This document shows, in pieces, positions 43,552 through 50,369 of a stretch of 64,000 nt of DNA. Under the pieces are notes generated by a model. It saw only the letters and a list, made by a program, of their open reading frames with translations. It had not been told where the DNA came from and searched no databases. The DNA comes from Lentibacillus daqui (lineage in GTDB: Bacteria; Bacillota; Bacilli; Bacillales; Amphibacillaceae). The stretch lies in the NCBI RefSeq assembly GCF_027186265.1, contig NZ_CP114176.1, positions 2,232,001 to 2,296,000 on the forward strand, in the 5' to 3' direction. Positions within the stretch are counted from its first letter, which is position 1. Every line of letters starts with the position of its first letter. Made by a program: the position numbers and the translations under genes.

Positions 43552-44535
43552 TTATTCCTTTATTCGTACGGCTACTTTACCAAATTGCCTGCCCTGCTCG
43601 AGGTAATTCATTGCTTCCTTGGCGTCATCCAAGGCAAAGGTCCGGTCTACCACGGGATGAATTTGATGTTTTTCTATAAACGCAAGCATATCCCGAAGTT
43701 CTTCCCTGCTCCCCATGGTGGAACCAATGAATTGATATTGACCGTAGAAAAAGTCACGTAAATTCAAGTTGACCGTATCCTCTGTTGAAGAGCCAAAGAC
43801 AACGATGCGGCCACCCTTTTTCAAGATTTCCAGTGATCGGTTAAAGGTTGCTGCACCAACACTGTCGATGACCAGATCGATGGTTTCATTTTTCAATTCT
43901 TTCGCCCAGTCGCTGGCAGTATCAAGGGCAATATCTGCACCCAGCTTTTTCGCAGCCTCCCGTTTTTCTTCACTGCGGGAGGTAACAATCACACGTGCTC
44001 CCAGTGCCTTGGCAAAAGAAATCAGATATGTCGCAACACCGCTTCCGGCTCCAGGAATAAACACCGTCTGTCCCGCTTTTAATTCTCCTTTGGTAAACAT
44101 CGCCCGGTATCCAGTTAAAGCTGACAGCGCTAAAACACCCGCTTCTTCCCACGTCAGGTGCTGTGGCATTTTTTCCACTTGATCTGCTGAAAGAACAATC
44201 TTCTCCGCAAACGTCCCATTGTCAGGCATGCCCAAAATATCAAATGATGCTGGTGGGGCAACACTATTTTCGTTCCATCGTAGCGACGGATTAATAATTA
44301 CTTCATCACCCTGAGCAAATTGCGTTACACCAGTGCCGACTGATTCAATGGTACCTGCACCATCGGAACCAAGTACCAAGGCATCCGTTTCCTGCCCCCG
44401 GCGTGTTGGAATAAATAAATCGCGGTGGTTTAATCCGGCAACCTTAAGCCGTACGATTACCTCCCCGGCACCCGCCTGTGGTTCAGTAATATCTCTAACT
44501 GCCAAATCTCCATGTTGATGAACAAAAGCCTTCAT
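43552..44535 (-). CDS. yogA: Quinone-reductase-like MDR oxidoreductase (YogA-like)
   Basis: 327 residues, medium-chain dehydrogenase/reductase. GLNHRDLFIPTRRG replaces the zinc-binding segment of true alcohol dehydrogenases, and LGSDGAGTIESVG follows. Rossmann motif FIPGAGSGVATYLISFAKAL near 155-175. NADPH-dependent reduction of quinones or enones is likely. Similar overall to Bacillus YogA. The ATG at 44535 has AAGGG 9 nt upstream; a TTG 9 nt earlier does not. A MITE-like element lies 84 nt upstream. Confidence 0.88.
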   Translation of the reverse strand: MKAFVHQHGDLAVRDITEPQAGAGEVIVRLKVAGLNHRDLFIPTRRGQETDALVLGSDGAGTIESVGTGVTQFAQGDEVIINPSLRWNENSVAPPASFDILGMPDNGTFAEKIVLSADQVEKMPQHLTWEEAGVLALSALTGYRAMFTKGELKAGQTVFIPGAGSGVATYLISFAKALGARVIVTSRSEEKREAAKKLGADIALDTASDWAKELKNETIDLVIDSVGAATFNRSLEILKKGGRIVVFGSSTEDTVNLNLRDFFYGQYQFIGSTMGSREELRDMLAFIEKHQIHPVVDRTFALDDAKEAMNYLEQGRQFGKVAVRIKE

Positions 44536-44618
44536 TGCAATCAACCCTTCCGTGTATATGTATTAAAAATTGTTACTAGTTTTTTCCCAGCATCGCGAAC
44601 AAAATCGATTATAAGTGC

Positions 44619-44826
44619 GTGTTCAAAAAGGAGGATAAAAAGGACCGAGAAGTTCTAGGCGGCGTAGCTTTGAGCACCGGAGTGTACATAAAAGGTACAT
44701 GAGGAGCGGAAAAGCAAGCCAACGAGCTTCAAAGGAAGGCCGACTAAAAACGGGCTTTGCGCCCAACGTCGGCATACCCCTTTTGAAGGGGCATGTCATT
44801 TTTACCGGACTTTTTGAACATCCTCT
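44619..44826. repeat. MITE-like element A, copy 3 (most complete)
   Basis: 208 bp with inverted ends GTGTTCAAAAAG and CTTTTTGAACATCC. Internal markers: GGACCGAGAAGTTC, GAGCACCGGAGTGTAC, GAGGAGCGGAAAAGC, and CGTCGGCATACCCCTTTTGA. No reading frame for a transposase, so it must be mobilised in trans. It is the reference for copies at 1227 and 6821. Confidence 0.85.
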
Positions 44827-45070
44827 ATAAGCAGCAGCCTCGCTGGGTAACGCTTTATTTATGATAATGTTCGCATATGTAAATGGTATTTATCAAGTAA
44901 TCGGATCGCTTTTCTGAATATAATTGTGGGTTGGAAGTATGCCTCATAGAGAGAATGCCACAACGATGTTGACGTTACACCCGTTTTGGTTGATATGACT
45001 GTTCCCAAGAAATTGATGGATGTTTCCTGGCGGTTTATCAATCGGGTTATCACCAATTTCGATAAAATGC
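44827..45070. other. Gap downstream of the transporter gene
   Basis: About 240 bp with no supported gene. A minus-strand frame ending near 44955 (HFIEIGDNPIDKPPGNIHQF) looks protein-like but lacks a start and may be the tail of a lost gene. Confidence 0.4.
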
Positions 45071-45099
45071 AGGGACAAAGGAACCACCCTCTGTCCCTA
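45071..45099. repeat. REP-like palindrome, copy 1
   Basis: GGGACAAAGGAACCACCCTCTGTCCC, an imperfect palindrome, overlaps the end of the transporter gene. A relative is at 49924-49950. Confidence 0.7.
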
Positions 45100-46530
45100 C
45101 AGCAGGAGTATTGCAACTATGGTAGAGATGACGAGTCCGAGCATAACTGGCAAGAAGTTTTTACGAACGAGGTCCATGACGGATACACCACAAAATCCGG
45201 CAATGGCAATGAGTGAGGACCAGGCAACAATTGTTCCGCCACCAGTCCAAATAGCCCCCATTTGGCCGATAGCTGCAAGTGTGCTGGCATCCAATCCATC
45301 TTGTTGTAATGAAGCGGCTAGTGCACCTGTTAATGGCAACCCAGAAAAGCCAGAACCATCCAGTCCGGTAATAATCCCGATAATTAAGACACTAAATGCT
45401 GCAAGTAACGCACTATGCGGCAGGAATTCCTGTGTTGACTGCACAAGGTCGAATAAAAATGATGGTGGGTTTTTCTCGATTCCCAAAATACTTCCAGCAA
45501 AATCCGCACTACCAAGGAAGAAAAATCCCGCAATCGGAATAACCGGGCCCATCGCCTTAAACGCAAACACAAAACCATCTGTTATGTGATTACTAATATA
45601 ATCCAATGCATGTTGTCTTCCAAAGGCGACTGTTGACAACAGCAATAATATAACAGCCACACCACCGATAAAAGCTGCCCCATCACCACCTTCAAATCCG
45701 CTCATTCTGCCTGAAGAAAGCTTCGTGAAGACCATATAAATGACGACACAAATCAATGCCAACGGAACAAGCACAGCAAAAATTTTACTCCACGCTGATA
45801 AATGTGTTGCATGCGGTTTATTCGTTGATTCCGTATCTATTTGTAATGCTTCCAGTTCTTTTTCAATACATTTTTGATCAAATTTATTATCCTGATTACG
45901 CATGTGTTTACGGTGGAGGAAATAGACGGTGACAATAGCAATTCCACCAGTTATTAGTGATAATATCAATGCCTGATCCGCTACAATACCTGTTTCAATT
46001 CCAGCTGATTTTGCAGATAAGCCCGGTGCCACCTGTACAATGTAATCAGACGAAAGTGCCATCCCCTGGCCAGCTAACGCAATCGCAACCGCGGCTGTCA
46101 TGGCAGGCAACCCTGCTCGAACGGCTGCCGGAACAAGTAAAGCACAAATAAGCGGAACGGCTGGTGTTGGCCAGAAGAACAAGGAAATAACATAAGTGAT
46201 GGCGACCAGAACAAAATAGGATACATGCCCATTAACCATCATCTTTTGAATCGGTTGCACCATCCGGCGATCCGCACCAAGATCATGCAACGAATGCAAC
46301 AATGCGATCATAAACGTGATGATCAGGAAAATGTTAAACAATTCTTTAGCAGCAACCAGGTTCGCATGAAAGATGGCTGTAAATCCGTCAATGACATTCC
46401 CCTTATACACGAAGGCAACGATAAATGTCCCCAGTAAAGTCGGCAACACAACGCCACGTTTGAAAATCATGGTCAAAATAATTAATAACGTAAAGGTCCC
46501 ATATAACCAATGCGATATTGTCAGCCCCAT
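45097..46530 (-). CDS. Ion-transporter-superfamily permease (GntP/DcuC-like)
   Basis: 477 residues with about 12 hydrophobic segments. The arrangement of two repeats, each with a Pro/Gly-rich re-entrant loop (FFWPTPAVPLICALLVPAAV near 125; GAIWTGGGTIVAWSSLIAIA near 430), fits the ion transporter superfamily that includes gluconate and C4-dicarboxylate carriers. A central hydrophilic loop (about 205-245) is present. Substrate unknown, probably an organic acid. GGAAGGG precedes the ATG at 46530, and a large hairpin (46542-46594) lies right before it. A REP-like palindrome covers the stop codon. Confidence 0.78.
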   Translation of the reverse strand: MGLTISHWLYGTFTLLIILTMIFKRGVVLPTLLGTFIVAFVYKGNVIDGFTAIFHANLVAAKELFNIFLIITFMIALLHSLHDLGADRRMVQPIQKMMVNGHVSYFVLVAITYVISLFFWPTPAVPLICALLVPAAVRAGLPAMTAAVAIALAGQGMALSSDYIVQVAPGLSAKSAGIETGIVADQALILSLITGGIAIVTVYFLHRKHMRNQDNKFDQKCIEKELEALQIDTESTNKPHATHLSAWSKIFAVLVPLALICVVIYMVFTKLSSGRMSGFEGGDGAAFIGGVAVILLLLSTVAFGRQHALDYISNHITDGFVFAFKAMGPVIPIAGFFFLGSADFAGSILGIEKNPPSFLFDLVQSTQEFLPHSALLAAFSVLIIGIITGLDGSGFSGLPLTGALAASLQQDGLDASTLAAIGQMGAIWTGGGTIVAWSSLIAIAGFCGVSVMDLVRKNFLPVMLGLVISTIVAILLL

Positions 46531-46541
46531 TGAACCCTTCC

Positions 46542-46594
46542 TTTCTCACTACATGTGCTATAGCCTATGCAGCAAAGCACATACAGGTGAGAAA
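46542..46594 (-). promoter_or_regulatory. Leader hairpin next to the transporter ribosome site
   Basis: TTTCTCAC..CATGTGCT pairs with AGCACAT..GTGAGAAA across a 15-nt loop. The stem ends two bases before the GGAAGGG ribosome site of the transporter gene. Confidence 0.5.
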
Positions 46595-46676
46595 AGCGAG
46601 ATATGGAGATGGTCCAAAACTACCGCCAGCCCGCAACCCGAACCGTATCTACTTAAACACTCAGATGAACATTTAA

Positions 46677-46739
46677 CGGCGATTTTGTGCCATTTGTCGG
46701 CGATTTCAATTCATCATACGGCGATTCTCACTTAATTCC
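46677..46739. repeat. 21-bp tandem array, CGGCGATT core (3 units)
   Basis: CGGCGATT begins at 46677, 46698 and 46719, exact 21-bp spacing. It abuts the stop codon of the small zinc-ribbon gene. The core is shared with the array at 37290. Confidence 0.8.
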
Positions 46740-46892
46740 TCAACCCACCTCGTCGTTTTCTTTGGATTTTTCCGATTTTTCAGCACATGAATAACATAAT
46801 AATTTCCCGTCTATTTGTTCTCCATCAAAAAATCCATTCTCACCATATACGTTTTTCCCACATGATTGACATGATCCAATGAGTTCGCGCAC
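46740..46892 (-). CDS. Small zinc-ribbon protein (50 residues)
   Basis: GTG start at 46892, 7 nt after GGGGTGG. Two CxxC pairs, CQSC (8-11) and CYSC (33-36), are separated by 21 residues including NVYGENGFFDGEQIDGKLL, the pattern of a single zinc ribbon; the tail is Lys/Glu-rich. Such proteins bind nucleic acid or serve as adaptors; function unknown. An extended -10 (TGTTATAGT) lies about 50 nt upstream. A longer minus-strand frame over 46811-47038 overlaps it but lacks a ribosome site. Confidence 0.65.
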   Translation of the reverse strand: MRELIGSCQSCGKNVYGENGFFDGEQIDGKLLCYSCAEKSEKSKENDEVG

Positions 46893-47073
46893 GATTTACC
46901 CACCCCATCTATATTGTTCGTACCTCCTCTACTATAACAAATAATGGGAATATTATCATAACATCTGAACAATTCTTTTAAAGAAAAACCAAACTGCCTA
47001 TACAGCGGTGAAACCATCATGACTTGCTTCTTGTTCACTACTCATCGGCAAGAACAATCATCCTAAGATGGGA

Positions 47074-47106
47074 AAACCCGTCAGCATAAAAACTAACAGG
47101 TTTTTC
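47074..47106 (-). terminator. Terminator of the 107-residue membrane protein gene
   Basis: AAAACCTGTTAG / CTGACGGGTTTT stem directly behind the stop codon on the minus strand. Confidence 0.65.
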
Positions 47107-47430
47107 TCATTGATAAGTATTTTTAACTGGTAAAATTCCATTCGTGATTTTGGCGATGATGATGTTGAAAAAGACCACACCGAAAACCACAACCATAATA
47201 GCACTGATAAACTGTAAAATAATGCTGACAATATCATTTGGAATGATATCCATTACCAAATTCATCCAATAATATAAGAAAACACCACCAATTCCTACCA
47301 AAAGGATAAACGTCAGTACCACACCACTTATCTGTTTAACCGTCAGTTTATGCCATACCTCCTTGTGCTTTAAGGCCGCATAGACTGAATATACAATTAA
47401 AACAATCACCAACATTGCTGTACGATTCAT
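47107..47430 (-). CDS. Three-helix membrane protein of unknown function
   Basis: 107 residues with hydrophobic segments at about 3-20, 35-58 and 68-95. No conserved motif recognised. AAGGAG precedes the ATG at 47430. It lies 24 nt after the DUF6884-like gene in the same direction and ends at its own hairpin. Composition and codon use look genuine. Confidence 0.65.
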   Translation of the reverse strand: MNRTAMLVIVLIVYSVYAALKHKEVWHKLTVKQISGVVLTFILLVGIGGVFLYYWMNLVMDIIPNDIVSIILQFISAIMVVVFGVVFFNIIIAKITNGILPVKNTYQ

Positions 47431-47454
47431 ATGCTAATTCTCCTTGCTATTTTG

Positions 47455-47910
47455 CTAGTGAATGGGTATCCCCTCTTGAATGGCTCGCTTTAAACCTTGC
47501 TGCATGTACCCGATCCCTTTATATTGTAATAGTGGAAACGTTGCGGGAAACGAGGCACCAAAACTTGCCTCAATCACTTTTTTGTATTTTTTCCCTGTTA
47601 AAACAATTAATTCATCATATTGATCCAGCTTTTTCATTTTCACCTGTGCTTGTAAACGTTGGGTGGAGATGATTTCGTCACTCTTTTGATTAAACGTTAC
47701 ATCATAAGGGCCGTCGACGATGTCATCCGGGAATAAAAATCCGTGCTTAGCCGATAAAACGACCCAATCATTGGTAAAAATTTCGGCATACCGGCGACAC
47801 AATGTGTGAAATGTCCCCACGTATGCTTCTTTCGCTGTAACCGCACCAAGTTCCGGATGTTTATCCCAAACTTTCTTGATCCCACACGGAATAATACTTA
47901 ATTGTTTCAT
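47455..47910 (-). CDS. DUF6884-like protein
   Basis: 151 residues from the ATG at 47910 (GAGGG 6 nt upstream; the ATG at 47916 touches the ribosome site). LSIIPCGIKKVWDK at the N-terminus, then VVLSAKHGFLFPDDIVDGPY and LIVLTGKKYKKVIEASFG, are typical of the DUF6884 group, distantly related to YaaA-like nucleobase or DNA-binding proteins. Conserved Cys10, Lys-His-Gly and the Pro-Tyr stretch hint at a nucleotide-binding or DNA-base role, but function is not established. Confidence 0.75.
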   Translation of the reverse strand: MKQLSIIPCGIKKVWDKHPELGAVTAKEAYVGTFHTLCRRYAEIFTNDWVVLSAKHGFLFPDDIVDGPYDVTFNQKSDEIISTQRLQAQVKMKKLDQYDELIVLTGKKYKKVIEASFGASFPATFPLLQYKGIGYMQQGLKRAIQEGIPIH

Positions 47911-47947
47911 AGCCATCCCTCGATTTTTTCTTGTCGTCCATGAAATT

Positions 47948-48053
47948 ATAAAGTGAAACTTCAATCAGTGAAGGTTTTCTTTATCTCCTCACTTTTCATT
48001 CCCGGATTACCCTTAATTTCTTGAAGTGGGTATTACCGCCAGTTAATGCGGAA
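47948..48053. repeat. Repeat C, longest copy
   Basis: AAAGTGAAACTTCAATCAGTG, then CTCCTCACTTTTCATTCCCGG and TTCTTGAAGTGGGTATTACCGCCAGTTAATGCGG. The first third recurs at 57309-57356, the last two thirds at 14585-14668. Confidence 0.65.
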
Positions 48054-48114
48054 AATTTTTTGATTGTGGATAATTGGACAATGAGGATAAACCACGTCCG
48101 AACCGTCTTTGCGC

Positions 48115-49104
48115 TTACAACACATATCCTGGTTCATCCTGTTCGGGTACATATTCCCCATTCAAACCATTACGGAGGATATAGTCCAAAAAATCGTTCG
48201 TTTCCAACAAAGACAGTTCCTCATTATCTACTATAACGCGCTCAATACGAAATGCTTTGTCATCTTTTTCAGCAGCAAAGTCAATTTGAATCTCATGTCG
48301 CTCATTATCCATTTGTTTTTCCCCATTGTACCTCACAACGGCAGTATCGGAATCATCTGCCACTTCTTCCCATGAACCATGCTCAAATAGATCAGCAAAT
48401 AATTCATCAACCGTTTTATCCGGTAATTCGTCAAAGGTACCATGTTGAATACTGCTAACTATATCAACCTGCTGAGGAATAAAGGATGTCGGGACGCCAT
48501 AGACAAGTATCATTATCATAATCGCCAATAAAACACCTAAGAAGCTGGTTCCACCTTTTTGCTTCAACGCTGCCTGCTTTATTTCTGATGGCTGCTCTTT
48601 ATCCCGAATTATGGAAATCTGTTTCATTGTATGTTTCCGATAAAGGTGGTTTCCATAAAGACCCAGAATCACCATCACGGCAAGGTTAATCTTATAATCA
48701 ACTGGATCGTAAAATAATCCCGTAGTTTCCGTGGTATACTCATAACCTGCTAGATACAGAATAAAATCAATTGCTAAGAAAATAAGCGCAATCACAAATA
48801 TTTCACGGTACATTTTTCGGTAGCCCAGCCAGAAAATGCTTAAGAAAAAAGCCGCAAAATTCCGGGAGAAAGAATTACCTTTGTCTTGCATTTGCTTCCA
48901 TTTACCTGAATAAAAGGGATAATTACTTCCTACAAAATTTTGAACGTCCACTTTCCATAACTGCGAATCATTATTTTCCGTGCTATCTTGTGCTGCATCT
49001 GCAGGTGTAACTGTCGCCGCAAGCGAATCCTGTTTTTTTTGGCCGCAATTCGCACAAAAATTTGCATCTCGATCCAGCTCCGTGCCACAATTCGTACAAT
49101 ACAC
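48115..49104 (-). CDS. Zinc-ribbon membrane protein with DUF2628-like region
   Basis: 329 residues. An N-terminal zinc ribbon (Cys3, 6, 17, 20: MYCTNCG and FCANCG), a linker, then a DUF2628-like segment (FAAFFLSIFWLGYRKMYREI) with helices at about 85-100, 103-125, 140-155 and 190-210, and an extracytoplasmic C-terminal domain (220-329). The zinc ribbon plus membrane anchor plan resembles TcaA/YvbJ-like envelope proteins. Function unknown. GGGAGGG precedes the ATG. A TGC-TATAAT extended -10 lies at 49161-49156. Confidence 0.75.
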   Translation of the reverse strand: MYCTNCGTELDRDANFCANCGQKKQDSLAATVTPADAAQDSTENNDSQLWKVDVQNFVGSNYPFYSGKWKQMQDKGNSFSRNFAAFFLSIFWLGYRKMYREIFVIALIFLAIDFILYLAGYEYTTETTGLFYDPVDYKINLAVMVILGLYGNHLYRKHTMKQISIIRDKEQPSEIKQAALKQKGGTSFLGVLLAIMIMILVYGVPTSFIPQQVDIVSSIQHGTFDELPDKTVDELFADLFEHGSWEEVADDSDTAVVRYNGEKQMDNERHEIQIDFAAEKDDKAFRIERVIVDNEELSLLETNDFLDYILRNGLNGEYVPEQDEPGYVL

Positions 49105-49240
49105 GAAAACCCTCCCTTTCCTTTTTTAACCACCGATAAGCAACCAATCAATCATATTATAGCATTTCCTGATACCATTTTACGATCACAATCTGTTTTT
49201 GTTTAAGGGACAGACTTATGTGGAAAAACTAATAGATAAG

Positions 49241-49269
49241 TTGACAATATTAATTTATCATTTTATACT
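49241..49269 (+). promoter_or_regulatory. Sigma-A promoter of yceI
   Basis: -35 TTGACA (49241-49246), 17-bp spacer, -10 TATACT (49264-49269): near-consensus. Confidence 0.9.
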
Positions 49270-49323
49270 TGGTGTTGAAAAGTAACCGATGTATTAAAAA
49301 TCACTTAACCAGGAGGAATACAA

Positions 49324-49860
49324 ATGGCAAAAACAAAATGGACAGTTGATCTAGCGCATAGTTCGTTGGAGTTTGTTGTCAAACACATGATGATTTCGAA
49401 AGCAAAAGGGGCATTCAACGAGTTCGAAGCAAACATAGTAGCAGATCCGGAAGATTTGACCGATGCAGAAATCGAATTTACCATTGATGTCAACAGCATT
49501 GATACGCGCCAACCCGACCGCGATGATCATTTGCGATCAGCCGATTTCTTTGATGTGGAAAATCACCCTAAAATGACATTCAAAGCTACCGACATCACTA
49601 AAAAGTCGGAAAATGAATATGACGTCACAGGTGATTTTACAATTCGTGGCACAACCAAACCAGTAACATTTTCCGTCGAATATGAAGGTCAGCACAAAGA
49701 TCCGATGAGTGGTGATACAGTTGCCGGTTTTAGTGGAACAACTAAAATAAGCCGAAAAGATTTTGGTTTAACCTGGAACGTCGCCCTGGAAACCGGCGGA
49801 GTTCTCGTTGGTGACGAGGTAAAAATCAACATAGAAATCGAAGCACATCAAGCAGAATAA
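49324..49860 (+). CDS. yceI: YceI family lipocalin-like protein
   Basis: 178 residues, the whole YceI beta-barrel: WTVDLAHSSLEFVVKHMMIS at the N-terminus, DVNSIDTRQPDRDDHLRSADFF in the middle (two parts), and KISRKDFGLTWN near the C-terminus. These proteins bind isoprenoid or fatty amide ligands in a hydrophobic tunnel. There is no signal peptide, so this one is cytoplasmic. AGGAGG precedes the ATG. It has a near-consensus promoter and stands alone; the 509 bp behind it hold repeats. Confidence 0.92.
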   Translation: MAKTKWTVDLAHSSLEFVVKHMMISKAKGAFNEFEANIVADPEDLTDAEIEFTIDVNSIDTRQPDRDDHLRSADFFDVENHPKMTFKATDITKKSENEYDVTGDFTIRGTTKPVTFSVEYEGQHKDPMSGDTVAGFSGTTKISRKDFGLTWNVALETGGVLVGDEVKINIEIEAHQAE

Positions 49861-49923
49861 GCGTAGCACAGAGCCGGCCAGCCCGAAAGCGGTACACAAG
49901 GGCGGCTCTTCCCTTGCCCAAGC

Positions 49924-49950
49924 GGGACACAGAGACGGTTCCTTCGTCCC
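49924..49950. repeat. REP-like palindrome, copy 2
   Basis: GGGACACAGAGACGGTTCCTTCGTCCC. A similar, more degenerate palindrome (CACAAGGGCGGCTCTTCCCTTG) lies directly before it at about 49895-49917. Confidence 0.75.
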
Positions 49951-49966
49951 ACCAAAAAATGGGAAT

Positions 49967-50104
49967 CGCTGATAGAACACATGAAACCGCTGATAGAAGT
50001 GAAATAATCGCTGATAGAACACGCAAAACCGCTGATACAAGTGCAAAAGTCGCTGATAGAACAAACAAAACCGCTGATAAAAAACGCTATACAGCATCAG
50101 CGGC
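49967..50104 (+). repeat. 21-bp tandem array, CGCTGATA core (6 units plus inverted end)
   Basis: CGCTGATA begins at 49967, 49988, 50009, 50030, 50051 and 50072, exact 21-bp spacing. Units alternate AGAACA and AGAAGT/CAAGTG continuations, giving a 42-bp higher-order repeat. The array ends with an inverted copy, ATCAGCGG, that can pair with the last unit and resembles a terminator stem. Confidence 0.9.
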
Positions 50105-50267
50105 TCTACACTACTCCCGCCAACAAGGACAGGAAATTTACTTTCCTGTCCTTGTTTAATCTTTAATTATTCATTCAGACAATCCCCCAGTACTATACAT
50201 AAGTAATGGGACGTTTGAAAAGCAGATATTTAAGGAATACACACAATAGAATGGTTGTACAAGAAAG

Positions 50268-50340
50268 CAAGCGTGCCAGTTAAATGATACCGGCTAAGAA
50301 TGCCACGTCCTGTACGCTAGCCGCTAGGTGCTGAAGCTAA
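50268..50340. repeat. Degenerate trace of MITE-like element B
   Basis: CGTGCCAGTTAA... and ACGCTAGCCGCTAGGTGCTGAAGC resemble the ends of the element at 58721-58875 (GCGCCCGGTTAGC and TTGCTAGTTGCTGGGCGCTG). It lies just before the aconitase ribosome site. The rest of the 509-bp gap shows nothing else. Confidence 0.4.
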
Positions 50341-50369
50341 CAAACAGATATAGAAGGAGGAACATGATC

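Noticed and set aside
44859..45116. 85-codon minus-strand frame
   Set aside because: It starts inside the transporter gene and REP-like palindrome, and shows no start signal.
46811..47038. 75-codon minus-strand frame
   Set aside because: It overlaps the zinc-ribbon gene in another frame and lacks a ribosome site.
49914..50159. Open frame of 81 codons through the 21-bp array, with heptad-like repeats (ADRTHET type)
   Set aside because: A 21-bp period automatically gives seven-residue repeats in every frame, and both strands are open. No ribosome site; the core word, not codon pattern, is conserved.
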